Source: Mycolicibacter heraklionensis (GTDB lineage: Bacteria; Actinomycetota; Actinomycetes; Mycobacteriales; Mycobacteriaceae). Taken from it: a stretch of DNA of 64,000 bases. Below, in pieces: positions 46,290 through 56,218 of this stretch (its first letter is position 1; each line of letters begins with the position of its first letter). Under the pieces are notes generated by a model. The model was not told the DNA's origin, made no database searches, and worked only from the letters and a program-made list of their open reading frames with translations. The stretch lies in NCBI RefSeq assembly GCF_019645815.1, contig NZ_CP080997.1:2484880-2548879 (forward strand). The letters run 5' to 3'. The translations under genes were made by a program, and so were the position numbers.

Positions 46290-47431
46290 TCAGCCGACTC
46301 TGGCACCGGCACCACCACCAGCTCGTGCGGCCGATTGTTCAATGACTCCGCACCGTCGGCGGTGACGATCACGATGTCTTCGATGCGGGCACCCCACTTG
46401 CCGGGAAAATAGATGCCGGGTTCGACCGAGAACGCCATCCCCGCCCGAAGCGCCTCCTCATTGCCGGCGACGATGTAGGGCTCTTCGTGCACGGACAGGC
46501 CGATGCCGTGCCCGGTGCGGTGCACAAAGTATTCGGCCAGCCCGGCGCCGGCCAGCACGTCGCGCGCTGCGGCGTCGATCTGCTGTGCCGTCACCCCCGG
46601 GCGAACACTGGCAACGGCGGCACGCTGCGCCTCCTGCAGTATCGAATAGTGGTGTGCCACATCTGGACTCGGATCACCCAGGCTGTAGGTCCTGGTCGAG
46701 TCGGAATTGTATCCGGGCTCCACCGGTCCGCCGATGTCGACGACCACGATGTCACCGGCTTGCAGTACCCGCTCGGAGCATTCATGGTGCGGATCGGCGC
46801 CGTGCGGGCCCGAGCCCACGATGATGAAGGCCACCTCCGAATGTCCTTCGGCCACGATCGCTTCGGCGATATCGGCGGCGACGTCGGCCTCGGTGCGGCC
46901 CGGCACCAAGAACTCCGGCACCCGGGCGTGCACCCGGTCGATCGCCGCACCGGCCTTGCGTAGGGCATCGATCTCGCTGGGGTCCTTGATCATTCGCAGA
47001 TCACGCAGGACTCCCGTCGCCAAGACGGGCGTGGTGCCGAGCACGTCGACCAGTGGTAGCAGATGCAGAGCCGGCATCGAGTCGGTGACAGCGACCGCCG
47101 ACGACGAAACTCCACCCAGCGCCTCGCCCACCATGCGATAGGGGTCCTCACCGTCGACCCAGTCCCGCACCGCCACACCCAGGTCGGCCACCGCGGACTC
47201 GCGCAGCGCCGCCAGCTCCAGGCGCGGCACCACCATGGTGGGCGAACCCGCAGCCGGCAGCACCAGCGCGGTGAGCCGCTCGAAAGTCTGGGCCCGCGAC
47301 CCGATCAGGTAGCGCAGGTCGTAGCCGGGGGTGATCACCAGGCCGGCCAGCCCGGCGTTCGCGGCGGCGGAGGCTGCGGCGGTCAATCGGTGGGCGTAGA
47401 CGCTGCTGTCGAACCGGGAAGTCACGCACAT
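46286..47431 (-). CDS. pepE: Xaa-Pro dipeptidase/aminopeptidase PepE
   Basis: 381 residues, M24 metallopeptidase with creatinase-like N-terminal domain. Metal ligands are Asp in [20 protein letters not shown], His in [17 protein letters not shown], and Glu in [20 protein letters not shown]. It cleaves dipeptides or N-termini with proline in second place. Homologue of Rv2089c by sequence and position. Start at 47431 is assumed; a GTG two codons on is possible. Divergent from the exonuclease gene with 32 bp between. Confidence 0.92.
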   Translation of the reverse strand: MCVTSRFDSSVYAHRLTAAASAAANAGLAGLVITPGYDLRYLIGSRAQTFERLTALVLPAAGSPTMVVPRLELAALRESAVADLGVAVRDWVDGEDPYRMVGEALGGVSSSAVAVTDSMPALHLLPLVDVLGTTPVLATGVLRDLRMIKDPSEIDALRKAGAAIDRVHARVPEFLVPGRTEADVAADIAEAIVAEGHSEVAFIIVGSGPHGADPHHECSERVLQAGDIVVVDIGGPVEPGYNSDSTRTYSLGDPSPDVAHHYSILQEAQRAAVASVRPGVTAQQIDAAARDVLAGAGLAEYFVHRTGHGIGLSVHEEPYIVAGNEEALRAGMAFSVEPGIYFPGKWGARIEDIVIVTADGAESLNNRPHELVVVPVPESAD

Positions 47432-47463
47432 CAGGCTATCGGGCGGGAAATAGGCTGGCACCC

Positions 47464-48426
47464 ATGACTGCTCCCGTGTTGCTGCTCGACGGTGCCAGTA
47501 TGTGGTTCCGCTCCTACTTCGGGGTGCCGTCCTCGATCACCGCACCCGACGGCCGGCCAGTGAACGCGGTGCGCGGCTTCTTCGACTCGGTGGCCACCCT
47601 GATCACCCGTCAGCGTCCGGGACGGTTGGTGGTCTGTCTGGACCTGGACTGGCGGCCGCAGTGGCGGGTGGACCTGGTCGAGTCCTACAAGGCGCACCGG
47701 GTGGCGGAAGAAGCGCCCGCCGGTGCCGACGCCCCCGACATCGAGGAAGTGCCCGACGAGCTGAGCCCGCAGGTGGAGATGATCGCCGAGCTGCTCGACG
47801 CGTTCGGGATCGCCACGGGCGGGGCGCCGGACTTCGAGGCCGACGACGTGCTGGGCACCTTGGCGGCCGCCGAACGACGTGACCCGGTGATCGTCGTCAG
47901 CGGTGACCGCGACCTACTGCAGGTGGTCGCCGAGCAGCCCGTCGAGGTATCGGTGCTCTACCTGGGCCGGGGGTTGGCGCGGGCCACCCTGTTCGGCCCG
48001 AAAGAGGTGGCACAGCAATACGGTGTGCCGGCCGAGCGCGCCGGGGCGGCCTACGCCGAAATGGCGCTGCTGCGCGGCGACCCCTCCGACGGGTTGCCCG
48101 GGGTGCCCGGCATCGGCGAAAAGACAGCGGCCGGGTTGCTGACCCAGTACGGCTCGCTGGCTGCGGTGCTGGCCGCCGCCGCCGACCCGGGATCGGCGAT
48201 GGCCAAGGGGGTTCGGGCCAAACTGCAGGCCGGGCAGGACTACATCAAGGCCGCCGGTCCGGTGGTGCGGGTGGCCACCGACGCGCCGGTCACGTTGTCC
48301 ACACCGTCGGACACCCTGCCGCGGGTCGCCGCCGACCCGGCGCGGGTCGCCGAATTGGCGGAGCGCCTGGGGGTCGGATCCTCGATCGCCCGGCTCCAGC
48401 GGGCCCTCGACACGCTCCCGGACTAG
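47464..48426 (+). CDS. 5'-3' exonuclease (PIN/H3TH type, Rv2090-like)
   Basis: 320 residues homologous to the 5'-nuclease domain of DNA polymerase I, without the polymerase. Acidic metal sites are [45 protein letters not shown] and [13 protein letters not shown]; the helix-hairpin-helix is [19 protein letters not shown]. It probably removes flaps or RNA primers. The last 40 residues are Ala/Pro-rich. Convergent with the DUF4333 gene. Confidence 0.92.
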   Translation: MTAPVLLLDGASMWFRSYFGVPSSITAPDGRPVNAVRGFFDSVATLITRQRPGRLVVCLDLDWRPQWRVDLVESYKAHRVAEEAPAGADAPDIEEVPDELSPQVEMIAELLDAFGIATGGAPDFEADDVLGTLAAAERRDPVIVVSGDRDLLQVVAEQPVEVSVLYLGRGLARATLFGPKEVAQQYGVPAERAGAAYAEMALLRGDPSDGLPGVPGIGEKTAAGLLTQYGSLAAVLAAAADPGSAMAKGVRAKLQAGQDYIKAAGPVVRVATDAPVTLSTPSDTLPRVAADPARVAELAERLGVGSSIARLQRALDTLPD

Positions 48427-48451
48427 GCGAGGCCGGGGCTAGAGGCCAGGA

Positions 48452-49171
48452 CTACTTGGGCCGGCCGACCTCGTAGGTGCCCGAGTTGTCCTGGAAGGTG
48501 ACGGTCACCTGGCGTTTGGTCCCGTCGATGCTGACCTCGCAGTTGAACGTGTCGCCCTGCTTGACCACCGGGCTCTGCCCGTTGTTGCAGCGGACGTCCT
48601 TGACGTTCTTGGCGCCGTAGCCGTTGGTCTGGTCGGCCAGGATCTGCTGCACGCCTTCCTGGGCCTTGTCGATGTCGAGCTTCGTGGTGACGAAGAAACC
48701 GGGCTTCCAGAATCCCAGCACCAGCAGCACCAGCACCGCGATTCCCACGCACGCGGCGAGCACCGTGCTGACCAGCCCGGACGGGCGCTTGGTCGCGGTG
48801 CCCGGCGCAGGGTATTGGCCCGGCTGCTGCGGGTACTGACCGTACTGGCCCGGCTGACCGTATTGCCCGGGCTGGCCATACTGTCCGGGCTGGCCGTACG
48901 GAGACGGCTGGCCGTACTGGCTGGGCTGGCCGTACGGAGACTGCTGACCGTACTGCTCGGGCTGTCCGTAGCCGGGATACTGCTGCGGCGCCGAGGGGTA
49001 CGCGCCCTGCTGGGGGTATTGGGGGTACTGCTGCGGCGTGTAGGCCGGAGGCTGCCACTGCTGCTCAGCGCCGGTTGCGGGACCCTGTCCGGTGCCCGGC
49101 TGGTCCTCGGGCTGACCGGGCTGCTGAGGCTGCCACGGCTGCGTCGGGTCGTATCCCTGCGGTCCGCTCAT
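48452..49171 (-). CDS. Membrane-anchored DUF4333 protein with Gln/Pro/Tyr-rich tail (Rv2091c-like)
   Basis: 239 residues. The first 125 are a disordered cytoplasmic tail of repeated YGQP units ([18 protein letters not shown]). One membrane helix follows ([20 protein letters not shown]). The outer DUF4333 domain has two Cys, DVRCNNGQ and [10 protein letters not shown], likely a disulfide, and ends [11 protein letters not shown]. Function unknown. It lies 73 bp after helY on the same strand, as Rv2091c does. Confidence 0.88.
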   Translation of the reverse strand: MSGPQGYDPTQPWQPQQPGQPEDQPGTGQGPATGAEQQWQPPAYTPQQYPQYPQQGAYPSAPQQYPGYGQPEQYGQQSPYGQPSQYGQPSPYGQPGQYGQPGQYGQPGQYGQYPQQPGQYPAPGTATKRPSGLVSTVLAACVGIAVLVLLVLGFWKPGFFVTTKLDIDKAQEGVQQILADQTNGYGAKNVKDVRCNNGQSPVVKQGDTFNCEVSIDGTKRQVTVTFQDNSGTYEVGRPK

Positions 49172-49244
49172 CGTTGTTCCTCAAGTCCTCTCACGTAGCG
49201 GGTGCTGATCACCGCCGGCTCTCCACCGTAGCGCCCGGACCAGC

Positions 49245-52004
49245 CTACCCGGCGTCAACGGCAACGACGCCGCGCAAAACCGTGTCGATCGCCTGTTTTG
49301 CTGTGGCCCGCAACTCCGGACTGGGCGCCGCGTTGCGCAGCTGATCCAGCAGGTCGAGCACTTGGCGGCACCAGCGCACGAAATCACCCGCCGACAGCGG
49401 CGTCCCCCCACCGGCCGCGTCGCTGGCGGCCAGCGCCGACGCCAGATCGCCGCTGCGAGCCCACCGGTAGACCGCGGCGACGAACCCGTCGTCGGGCTCC
49501 CGGGTCGGGTTGATGCCGTGCCGGCGCTCGTCGGCCCGCAACGCCGCCGAGAGCTTGCGGGTCTGTTGTAGCGCCTTGCGTATTGCTTCGGTGGGTGGCT
49601 GCAGCGTCGGCGGCCCACCGGGGCCATCGGCGCCGCGTGTCTCGTAGAGCACCGCGGAGACCACCGCAGCCAGTTCCGGCGGCTTGAGGTCGTGCCACGC
49701 CCCGGTACGCAGGCACTCGGCCACCAAAAGGTCGCTCTCACTGTAGATCCGGGCCAGCATCCGGCCGTCGTCGGTGACTTTCGGATCGCCATCCTCGGCG
49801 CCTTCACCGATGAAGCCGCGTTCGGACAGCAGCCCGACGATCCGGTCGAAGGTGCGCGCCAGCGAGTTGGTGGCGGCCTCGACTTTCCTGCGCAACTGCG
49901 CGTTGTCGGCCTCCACCCGCAGGTAGCGCTCGGCGACACGCACCTGGGCTTCGCGATCCGGCGCGTCGTGCACGGGATGGTCGCGCATGCGCTGACGCAG
50001 GGCCGCCAGCTCCGGATCTACCGGTGCGTCCTCTGCATCGCCGCGGCGTTTGCGCGAGCTGGGTACATCGAGGCCGGCGGCCGCCGACCGTAGTGCCGAG
50101 GCCAGGTCGCGGCGCACCCGCGGCTGGCGGTGCTCCACCCGCTTAGGCAGGCTCATGGTGCCGATCGGTGGAGCGGTGCCCGAATAGTCCGCCGAGGAGA
50201 TACGACCGGCCCAGCGATGCTCGGTGAGCACCAGCGGCCGCGGCTCATCGGAATCCCGGTCGGCCTGCAGCACCACCGCCAATCCTCCGCGACGGCCGTG
50301 GCTGAGGTTGATGATGTCGCCGCGGCGCAGCGCCGCCAACGCATCACTGGCCGCCCGCCGCCGCTGCAACCGCGAGGCGCGGGCCTGGGCGCGTTCGCGT
50401 TCGGAGATCTTCGCCCGCAGCCGGGCGTAGTCGAGCACCGGGGAGTCGCGCCCGCCGAATTCGGCGGCGATCTCGTCGAGGGTGCGCTCGCCGCGGTCGG
50501 CGCTGCGCACCAGGCCGACGACAGACCGGTCGGCCTGGAACTGGGCGAACGACTGCTCGAGCAGCTGGTGGGCCTGCTCGGGCCCCATGTGCTGAACCAG
50601 GTTGATCGTCATGTTGTACGACGGCGCGAACGAGCTGCGCAACGGAAAGGTACGGGTGGACGCCAGCCCGGCGACCTGGTCGGGATCGGCGGTGCTCTCC
50701 CCGGGGTGCCACAGCACCACCGCATGGCCTTCGACGTCGATGCCGCGTCGGCCGGCTCGTCCGGTCAGCTGGGTGTACTCCCCCGGTGTCAGCGCGGCGT
50801 GCTGCTCACCGTTGAACTTCACCAGCCGTTCGAGCACCACCGTGCGGGCCGGCATGTTGATGCCCAGCGCCAGGGTTTCGGTGGCGAACACGGCTTTGAC
50901 CAAGCCCGCGGCGAACAGCTCTTCGACGGTGTGGCGAAACACCGGCAGCAGTCCGGCGTGGTGGCCGGCCAGGCCGCGCAGCAGACCCTCCCGCCATTCG
51001 TAGTAACCCAGCACCTCCAGGTCGTCGTCGGCCAGATCCCCGCAGCGATGGTCGATCACCTCGGCGATCCGGGCCCGTTCGGACTCGGTGGTCAGCCGCA
51101 GTGGTGAGCGCAGGCACTGTTTGACCGCGGCGTCGCAGCCGGCCCGGGAGAACACGAACGTGATCACCGGCAGCAGACCTGCGGAGTTCAGGACCGCGAT
51201 CACATCCGGGCGCATCGGCGGCCGGTAGGTCGGCCGATCAGGGCGGCCCGAGCCTCCGTGCCGTTGTCGCCGGGAGCTGCCCCAGTCGGTAAGCCGGTCG
51301 GCTTCCCGGCGATGGGCGATGTGGCGTAGCAACTGGGGATCGACTCGTGGCCGGCCGCCGGCCGCACGGGCGTCGGACCCGGATTCGAACAGATCGAAAA
51401 GCCGTTTGCCGACCATCATGTGCTGCCACAACGGCACCGGGCGATGTTCGTCGACCACGACGGTGGTGTCGCCGCGCACCGTCTGAATCCAGCCGCCGAA
51501 TTCCTCGGCGTTGCTGACCGTCGCCGAGAGGCTGACCAGTCGCACCTCCTCGGGCAGGTGCAGGATGACCTCCTCCCACACCGCACCGCGCATCCGGTCG
51601 GCCAGGAAGTGCACCTCGTCCATGACCACGTGGGAAAGACCTTGCAGCGCAGACGAATTCGCGTACAACATGTTGCGCAGCACCTCGGTGGTCATGACCA
51701 CCACCGGCGCATTCGCGTTGATCGACAGGTCACCGGTCAAAAGCCCCACCCGGTCCTTGCCGTACCGGGCCACCAGGTCGGTGTGCTTCTGGTTGCTCAA
51801 CGCTTTGATCGGCGTGGTGTAGAAGCATTTTCCGCCCCCGGCCAGAGCCAGGTGGACCGCGAACTCGCCGACGACGGTCTTGCCGGCGCCGGTGGGCGCA
51901 CACACCAGCACTCCCCGACCGTCCTGGAGGGCCTCGCAGGCCCGACGCTGGAAGTCATCGAGGCCGAAGGGGAGTTCCGCGGTGAACCGACTTAGCTCAG
52001 TCAT
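49245..52004 (-). CDS. helY: DEAD-box helicase HelY (Ski2/Mtr4 type)
   Basis: 919 residues. Walker A is CAPTGAGKTVVGEF, motif II is VVMDEVHFLADRMRG, motif III is VSLSATVSNAEEF, and motif VI is YTQLTGRAGRRGIDVEGHAV. The C-terminal half contains the Ski2-like arch and helical region. Such helicases remodel RNA, and HelY (Rv2092c) is presumed to act in RNA processing or decay. The ATG at 52004 fits the MTELSRFTAELPFGLDDFQ start of relatives; the upstream frame is open but unrelated. Probably transcribed separately from tatC, given the hairpin between them. Confidence 0.94.
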   Translation of the reverse strand: MTELSRFTAELPFGLDDFQRRACEALQDGRGVLVCAPTGAGKTVVGEFAVHLALAGGGKCFYTTPIKALSNQKHTDLVARYGKDRVGLLTGDLSINANAPVVVMTTEVLRNMLYANSSALQGLSHVVMDEVHFLADRMRGAVWEEVILHLPEEVRLVSLSATVSNAEEFGGWIQTVRGDTTVVVDEHRPVPLWQHMMVGKRLFDLFESGSDARAAGGRPRVDPQLLRHIAHRREADRLTDWGSSRRQRHGGSGRPDRPTYRPPMRPDVIAVLNSAGLLPVITFVFSRAGCDAAVKQCLRSPLRLTTESERARIAEVIDHRCGDLADDDLEVLGYYEWREGLLRGLAGHHAGLLPVFRHTVEELFAAGLVKAVFATETLALGINMPARTVVLERLVKFNGEQHAALTPGEYTQLTGRAGRRGIDVEGHAVVLWHPGESTADPDQVAGLASTRTFPLRSSFAPSYNMTINLVQHMGPEQAHQLLEQSFAQFQADRSVVGLVRSADRGERTLDEIAAEFGGRDSPVLDYARLRAKISERERAQARASRLQRRRAASDALAALRRGDIINLSHGRRGGLAVVLQADRDSDEPRPLVLTEHRWAGRISSADYSGTAPPIGTMSLPKRVEHRQPRVRRDLASALRSAAAGLDVPSSRKRRGDAEDAPVDPELAALRQRMRDHPVHDAPDREAQVRVAERYLRVEADNAQLRRKVEAATNSLARTFDRIVGLLSERGFIGEGAEDGDPKVTDDGRMLARIYSESDLLVAECLRTGAWHDLKPPELAAVVSAVLYETRGADGPGGPPTLQPPTEAIRKALQQTRKLSAALRADERRHGINPTREPDDGFVAAVYRWARSGDLASALAASDAAGGGTPLSAGDFVRWCRQVLDLLDQLRNAAPSPELRATAKQAIDTVLRGVVAVDAG

Positions 52005-52105
52005 GCCGACGAGCCGCCGGTGTTGTGTGCCGAGGTCGGCTGAGCGTGCACAGTTGTACAGCCAAACCGGCGTGTCGCCGTACAAACACGCTCCCCCGCA
52101 AGCGG

Positions 52106-52121
52106 GAGGTGCCCCCACCTC
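52106..52121 (-). terminator. Hairpin between tatC and helY
   Basis: GAGGTG (52106-52111) and CACCTC (52116-52121) pair around CCCC, flanked by further GC-rich complementary bases (CCCGCAAGCGGG at 52095-52106). It lies 39-54 bp beyond the tatC stop. No U-run; terminator role is likely but not certain. Confidence 0.45.
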
Positions 52122-52159
52122 GCGGGGATAGCGGCGGGGATAGGGGCGGGGATACGAGA

Positions 52160-53068
52160 CTACTCATGCGGCGCGGTGACCGGTGTGGGCGCTTCGATGG
52201 GCGCCGCTTCGTCGTCGGCAAGCGCGGTGGCTGCTTCCCGCTTGGCCTTGCGCTTGTCGTGCAGCCGGGCGATCTGGATGGCGAACTCCTGCAACAGGGT
52301 CAGGGTGCAGCCGAGCACGATCATCGAGAACGGGTCCGAGCCCGGGGTGAAGAACGCGGCGAACACGAACATCGCGAAGATCAGCCCGCGTCGCCACTCC
52401 TTGAGCCGGGCATAGCTCACCACACCGACCATGTTGAGCATCACGATCAACAGCGGGAACTCGAAGCTGATCCCGAACACCACCAGCAGATTCAGCAAGA
52501 ACCCGAAATAGCGATCACCCGACAAGGCGGTCACCTGGACGTCGCTGCCGACGGTGAGCAGGAATCCGAGCGCCTTGGACAGCACCAGATAGGCCAGGAT
52601 GGCGCCGGTGACGAACAGCACGGCCGCCGAGACCACGAAGGCCACCGCGAAGCGCCGCTCCTTGCGGTAGAGCCCCGGGGTGATGAACGCCCACAACTGG
52701 TAGAACCAGACCGGACAGGCCAGCACGATTCCGGCGGCCAACCCCACCTTGAGCCGCAGCATGAACTGGTCGAACGGCGCGGTGGCCAACAGCCGGCACT
52801 GTCCGTCAGGCCCGATCGCCGCACGTGATGAGGCCGGCAGCTCGCAGTACGGGTGGCGCAGCCACTCGCCGAGGCTTTCCAGCCCGAAGAGCGGTTGGGT
52901 GTACCAGACGAAGCCGATGATCGTGGTGAGCACGATCGCGGCCATCGAGATCAGCAGCCGGGTTCGTAGCTCCCGCAGGTGGTCGACGAGCGACATCGTC
53001 CCGTCGGGATTGGTGCGGCTACGCCGCTGACGGGGGTCGAGCCGCCGCAGAACTCCGAGCGTGCGCAC
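52160..53068 (-). CDS. tatC: Twin-arginine translocase subunit TatC
   Basis: 302 residues, six membrane helices; recognises twin-arginine signal peptides. The conserved cytoplasmic start is [20 protein letters not shown]. Others are [40 protein letters not shown] and [17 protein letters not shown] periplasmic insert with two Cys ([10 protein letters not shown] and [10 protein letters not shown]) is typical of actinobacteria. GTG start at 53068. Partner of TatA, 39 bp upstream; the sugar-binding lipoprotein at 27209 looks like a Tat substrate. Confidence 0.95.
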   Translation of the reverse strand: MRTLGVLRRLDPRQRRSRTNPDGTMSLVDHLRELRTRLLISMAAIVLTTIIGFVWYTQPLFGLESLGEWLRHPYCELPASSRAAIGPDGQCRLLATAPFDQFMLRLKVGLAAGIVLACPVWFYQLWAFITPGLYRKERRFAVAFVVSAAVLFVTGAILAYLVLSKALGFLLTVGSDVQVTALSGDRYFGFLLNLLVVFGISFEFPLLIVMLNMVGVVSYARLKEWRRGLIFAMFVFAAFFTPGSDPFSMIVLGCTLTLLQEFAIQIARLHDKRKAKREAATALADDEAAPIEAPTPVTAPHE

Positions 53069-53107
53069 AGTCGAATGGGGCGCGGTCGCCGCGACGGCGG
53101 GACCGGG

Positions 53108-53338
53108 TTACGCCGACTGGCCGCCGGCCGCCGGCGGATCGATCCGCTCGGACTGGACGGTGGTCGAGGTGGCAGTCGAATCCGGCTTGCTCTCGTTCTG
53201 CAGCTCGCGGACCTCGGACTTGAAGATGCGCAGCGACTTACCCAGCGAGCGTGCCGCATCGGGCAGTCGCTTGGCGCCGAACAGAATGATCACGGCGACG
53301 GCGAGGATCGCCAGGTGCGACGGTCCTAAAGCGTTCAC
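53108..53338 (-). CDS. tatA: Twin-arginine translocase subunit TatA
   Basis: 76 residues: short periplasmic end, one membrane helix (LAILAVAVIILFGAKRLPD), the FGxKRLPD hinge, and an amphipathic helix (AARSLGKSLRIFKSEVRELQ), then an acidic tail. It forms the pore of the Tat system with TatC. GTG start at 53338. The gap upstream, to the DUF2510 gene, is filled by two hairpin repeats. Confidence 0.95.
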   Translation of the reverse strand: MNALGPSHLAILAVAVIILFGAKRLPDAARSLGKSLRIFKSEVRELQNESKPDSTATSTTVQSERIDPPAAGGQSA

Positions 53339-53385
53339 TTTGGTTACCTCCAGACGTCGCCACGATGCTACCGCAGCTCAGGAAG

Positions 53386-53507
53386 CCGGCGGTTCAGCGA
53401 GGCTCGACGAAGGAGAGGCGAAGCTGGGACCGCCGCATTAACCCGGCGGTTCAGCGAGGCTCGACGAAGGAGAGGCGAAGCTGGGACCGCCGCATTAACC
53501 CGGCGGT
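53386..53507. repeat. Hairpin repeat, locus 2 (two 57-bp units and the start of a third)
   Basis: Units begin at 53386, 53443 and (partial) 53500, each starting CCGGCGGTTCAGCGAGGCTC and ending GCTGGGACCGCCGCATTAAC; the first two are identical. CGGCGGT and ACCGCCG at the two ends of each unit are complementary. It fills the gap between the tatA start and the DUF2510 gene stop and runs into the latter's final codons. Confidence 0.88.
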
Positions 53508-53725
53508 GCATCCCGTGGCCGGGTGGCCCCCGTCCAGTTCTGACCATCGAAGTAGCGCAGCAGCTCTGGGTCATCCGGATCGGGATACCAATTCGGCACA
53601 GCAGGTAGTTGACCAGCGCTCTTCGCTTTGGCCTTGACCAGGAAAACGATGCCTACCACCACTCCTGCCATCAGGGCCAGGAAGGCGATGTCGGCTACGA
53701 GGGCTCCGACGCTATACAGCGTCAA
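53495..53725 (-). CDS. Small membrane protein with DUF2510 motif
   Basis: 76 residues. One membrane helix (DIAFLALMAGVVVGIVFLVK), a short linker and a DUF2510 motif (WYPDPDDPELLRYFDGQNWT). DUF2510 motifs occur at the ends of actinobacterial membrane proteins of unknown role. The TTG at 53725 overlaps the pafC stop as TTGA, implying coupled translation after pafC. M. tuberculosis has no such gene between pafC and tatA as far as I recall. Its last codons fall within the partial third unit of the repeat. Confidence 0.75.
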   Translation of the reverse strand: MTLYSVGALVADIAFLALMAGVVVGIVFLVKAKAKSAGQLPAVPNWYPDPDDPELLRYFDGQNWTGATRPRDAPPG

Positions 53726-54687
53726 GGGCGTACCTGCTCATACATCGCCAACGCGGCCACCGACGCCTCGCGTACCCCGGCCACCACCGATTCGGGCGCC
53801 ATCACCTGCACCTCGTCGCCCATACCCAGCAGCAGCCGGATCAGCCACTCCTGCGACGCGTACGTCAGCTGGGCTTCGCGCCAGCCATCGGCCAGCTCCC
53901 CGAGGGCCTGCATCGGGTAGTACTCGAACATCCACGCCGCCGACGGCGCCACCCGCACGATGGCGACCGGCAGCGACGGGTCGGCGTCGAACAGCGAGGT
54001 GTCGGTCTCGGCCTGGCGCACCGGCTCCGGCGGCGCCGACGGCTCGTCGAGCAGCCGGGCGTCGTCAATGCGGTCGAACCGGAACAATCGCACGCCCTCG
54101 GATTCGCGGCACCAGGCCTCCAGGTAGCTGTGCGCCCCGATCAGCACCACCCGGATCGGATCCACGATCCGATGCGACACGCTGTCCCGGGATGCCGCGT
54201 AGTAGTCGATTGCCAGCGCGCGACGCTGCCGGACGCCGTCGCGGACGACGTCTTGTCGGACAAAGTCGGCGGCGGACTCGTCGTGCACGGCGGAGGCGGG
54301 CGCCGCCGGTGCCGCGGCTCCGGCCGCCGCCTCAACCTTGGCGATCGCACTGCGTGCGGCCCGCGGGTCGACGATGCCGGGCATGTCGACCAGGGTGCGC
54401 AACGCCATCAGCATGGCCGTGGCCTCCCGCGACGTCAGCCGCAGCGGCCGATCCACGCCGGCGGACTCGAACACGTCTAGGCGGTCGTCGTAGAACGTCA
54501 CGTCGATCAGTTCGCCGGGCCCGTAGCCCGGCAGGCCGCACATCACCAACTGCTCCAGATCGGTCTGCAGCTGACTCAGGCTCACGCCGAGTTCGGCGGC
54601 GGCCTGCTCCTTGCTGATCCCGGGGCGAGCCTTCAGATACGGCACCATGTTCAGCAGCCGGACCAGGCGCTTCGACAGCTGGGTCAC
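53722..54687 (-). CDS. pafC: Transcriptional activator subunit PafC
   Basis: 321 residues with an N-terminal winged helix (ISKEQAAAELGVSLSQLQTD), a WYL domain in the middle (RRALAIDYYAASRDSVSHRI, VLIGAHSYLEAWCRESEGVR) and the WCX end. PafB and PafC act together as the PafBC regulator, which activates LexA/RecA-independent DNA-damage genes in mycobacteria. GTG start overlapping the pafB stop (GTGA). Despite its position beside pafA it is not needed for pupylation. Confidence 0.94.
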   Translation of the reverse strand: MTQLSKRLVRLLNMVPYLKARPGISKEQAAAELGVSLSQLQTDLEQLVMCGLPGYGPGELIDVTFYDDRLDVFESAGVDRPLRLTSREATAMLMALRTLVDMPGIVDPRAARSAIAKVEAAAGAAAPAAPASAVHDESAADFVRQDVVRDGVRQRRALAIDYYAASRDSVSHRIVDPIRVVLIGAHSYLEAWCRESEGVRLFRFDRIDDARLLDEPSAPPEPVRQAETDTSLFDADPSLPVAIVRVAPSAAWMFEYYPMQALGELADGWREAQLTYASQEWLIRLLLGMGDEVQVMAPESVVAGVREASVAALAMYEQVRP

Positions 54688-55679
54688 ACCGGCACCTCCC
54701 CCACGCGAGCACTCAGTCGCGCCACCACATCGTCGCGCAGCGACGGCGGGTCCAGCACGACCGCGTCGGCTCCGTACCCGGCGATCTCCCGGGCCAGCCG
54801 GTCATGGGTGCCCATGTCGACGCCGATGACGTCGCCGTCGCGGCCGGCGAGCTCCTGACGAGCCAGCACCGTACCGGCCCGGCGCAGCGCCACGGCGCGG
54901 CCATCGGCGACCCAGATGCGTGCCTGCACCCCGCTGGGCGCATCGCCGACGGCATCGGCGACGATCGCTCGCAGATCGGCGGTGTCGGGTCGGGTGACGG
55001 CGTCGGTCGGCCCGATCGGCCGTACCTCCGGCCCGATCCGCGACATCCGGAAGGTGCGCACCGCGTTCCGGTCGCGGTCATGGCCCACCAGATACCAGCG
55101 GCCGGCGTGGGTGACCACTCCCCACGGCTCCACGGTGCGGGTGACGGACGGCTCGACCGGTGAGGGTCGGTGCTCGAACTGCACGGCCTGCCCGGCCTGG
55201 ACGGCATCCATCAAGGCGCCCAGCGCCGGCTCGGCCCGGTGGATTCCCGGGAGCGCGGCCGGCGCCGCAACCAGCACGTCGGCCCGGTCCGGGTCCACCT
55301 CGACGCCGGCGGCGTGCAGCTTGGCGACCGCGCCCTCGGCGTTGGCGCGCAACTCCGGGGACTGCCACAGCTGAACCGCGACCGCGACCGCGGCGGCCTC
55401 TTCGCGGGTCAGGTCAATGGCCGGCAGGGCGTAGGCGTCGGGGTTGATGCGGTAGCCCTCCACCGTGTCGAACCCCGAGGCTTTGCCGGTCTCCAGCGGA
55501 ATGCCCAGGTCACGCAGCTCGTTCTTGTCGCGCTCGAACATCCGCGAGAACGCGTCGTCGCTAGGGCTGTCGCCGTAGCCGACGACGGTGGCCCGAATCC
55601 GCTCGGCGGTCAGGTAGCTGCGGGTAGCCAGCAACGCGATGACGAGATTCAGGAGTCGTTCGACTTTGGCGGTCGCCAT
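54684..55679 (-). CDS. pafB: Transcriptional activator subunit PafB
   Basis: 331 residues, the same layout as PafC: winged helix at the start (VERLLNLVIALLATRSYLTA, VVGYGDSPSDDAFSRMFERD), a WYL domain (VQFEHRPSPVEPSVTRTVEP, WGVVTHAGRWYLVGHDRDRN) and a WCX end. It forms the DNA-damage activator with PafC, to which it is coupled by a 4-bp overlap. Unlike in M. tuberculosis, a secreted-protein gene separates it from pafA. Confidence 0.94.
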   Translation of the reverse strand: MATAKVERLLNLVIALLATRSYLTAERIRATVVGYGDSPSDDAFSRMFERDKNELRDLGIPLETGKASGFDTVEGYRINPDAYALPAIDLTREEAAAVAVAVQLWQSPELRANAEGAVAKLHAAGVEVDPDRADVLVAAPAALPGIHRAEPALGALMDAVQAGQAVQFEHRPSPVEPSVTRTVEPWGVVTHAGRWYLVGHDRDRNAVRTFRMSRIGPEVRPIGPTDAVTRPDTADLRAIVADAVGDAPSGVQARIWVADGRAVALRRAGTVLARQELAGRDGDVIGVDMGTHDRLAREIAGYGADAVVLDPPSLRDDVVARLSARVGEVPV

Positions 55680-55716
55680 GACAAGAGAGGATATGCCTCG
55701 CGGGTTGCCTGGTTGT

Positions 55717-56208
55717 TCAGATGTGGGTTGCCGGCGTGCATGTCATACCCGGGAAGTCCCAGGTGCTGCACTGGTAGTCCGCGAATGCGGGGTCGTCGGC
55801 CCTCGGCTCGCCCGGAAGATCGGTGCGTACCGATGCTTTCGCGCCGTAGACCCCCGGGTACAGCGGCATCAATCGGTCATCGTTGGGAAACGACACCGAG
55901 AAACTGTCCCCGTTGTGCACCTCACGGGTCTCGGAGTAAGTGAGGGTATGCGACGGACCGGCCAGCTCCAGCGGCGCGCCGGAGGCGGTCAGGTGCATCT
56001 GCAGGGTCAGCGGCGCAGCGGGAAGATCGGTCCGGCAATCGCTCACATCGACACGGCTGCCCATGTAGTCGGCCCCGTTGACCGAGTAGACGAACGGCTT
56101 GGCCACGCTGAACTGACAGCTGACGACGCCGTCTGCGTGCGCGGCCGGCGCTGCGGTCAGCGCGATCCCCAGCGTGATGAGCGCGGCCAGGCCGCTGATC
56201 CGAGTCAT
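55717..56208 (-). CDS. Secreted protein of unknown function between pafA and pafB
   Basis: 163 residues. A clear signal peptide (1 to about 25, cleavage after APAAHA) and a beta-rich mature part with four Cys (VVSCQFSV, VSDCRTDL, DYQCSTWD, GMTCTPATHI), likely two disulfides. I do not recognise the family; it resembles other small exported mycobacterial proteins. Ten bp after the pafA stop and 37 bp before pafB, all on the same strand, so it may be co-transcribed with them. Confidence 0.75.
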   Translation of the reverse strand: MTRISGLAALITLGIALTAAPAAHADGVVSCQFSVAKPFVYSVNGADYMGSRVDVSDCRTDLPAAPLTLQMHLTASGAPLELAGPSHTLTYSETREVHNGDSFSVSFPNDDRLMPLYPGVYGAKASVRTDLPGEPRADDPAFADYQCSTWDFPGMTCTPATHI

Positions 56209-56218
56209 CGCTGGTGCG

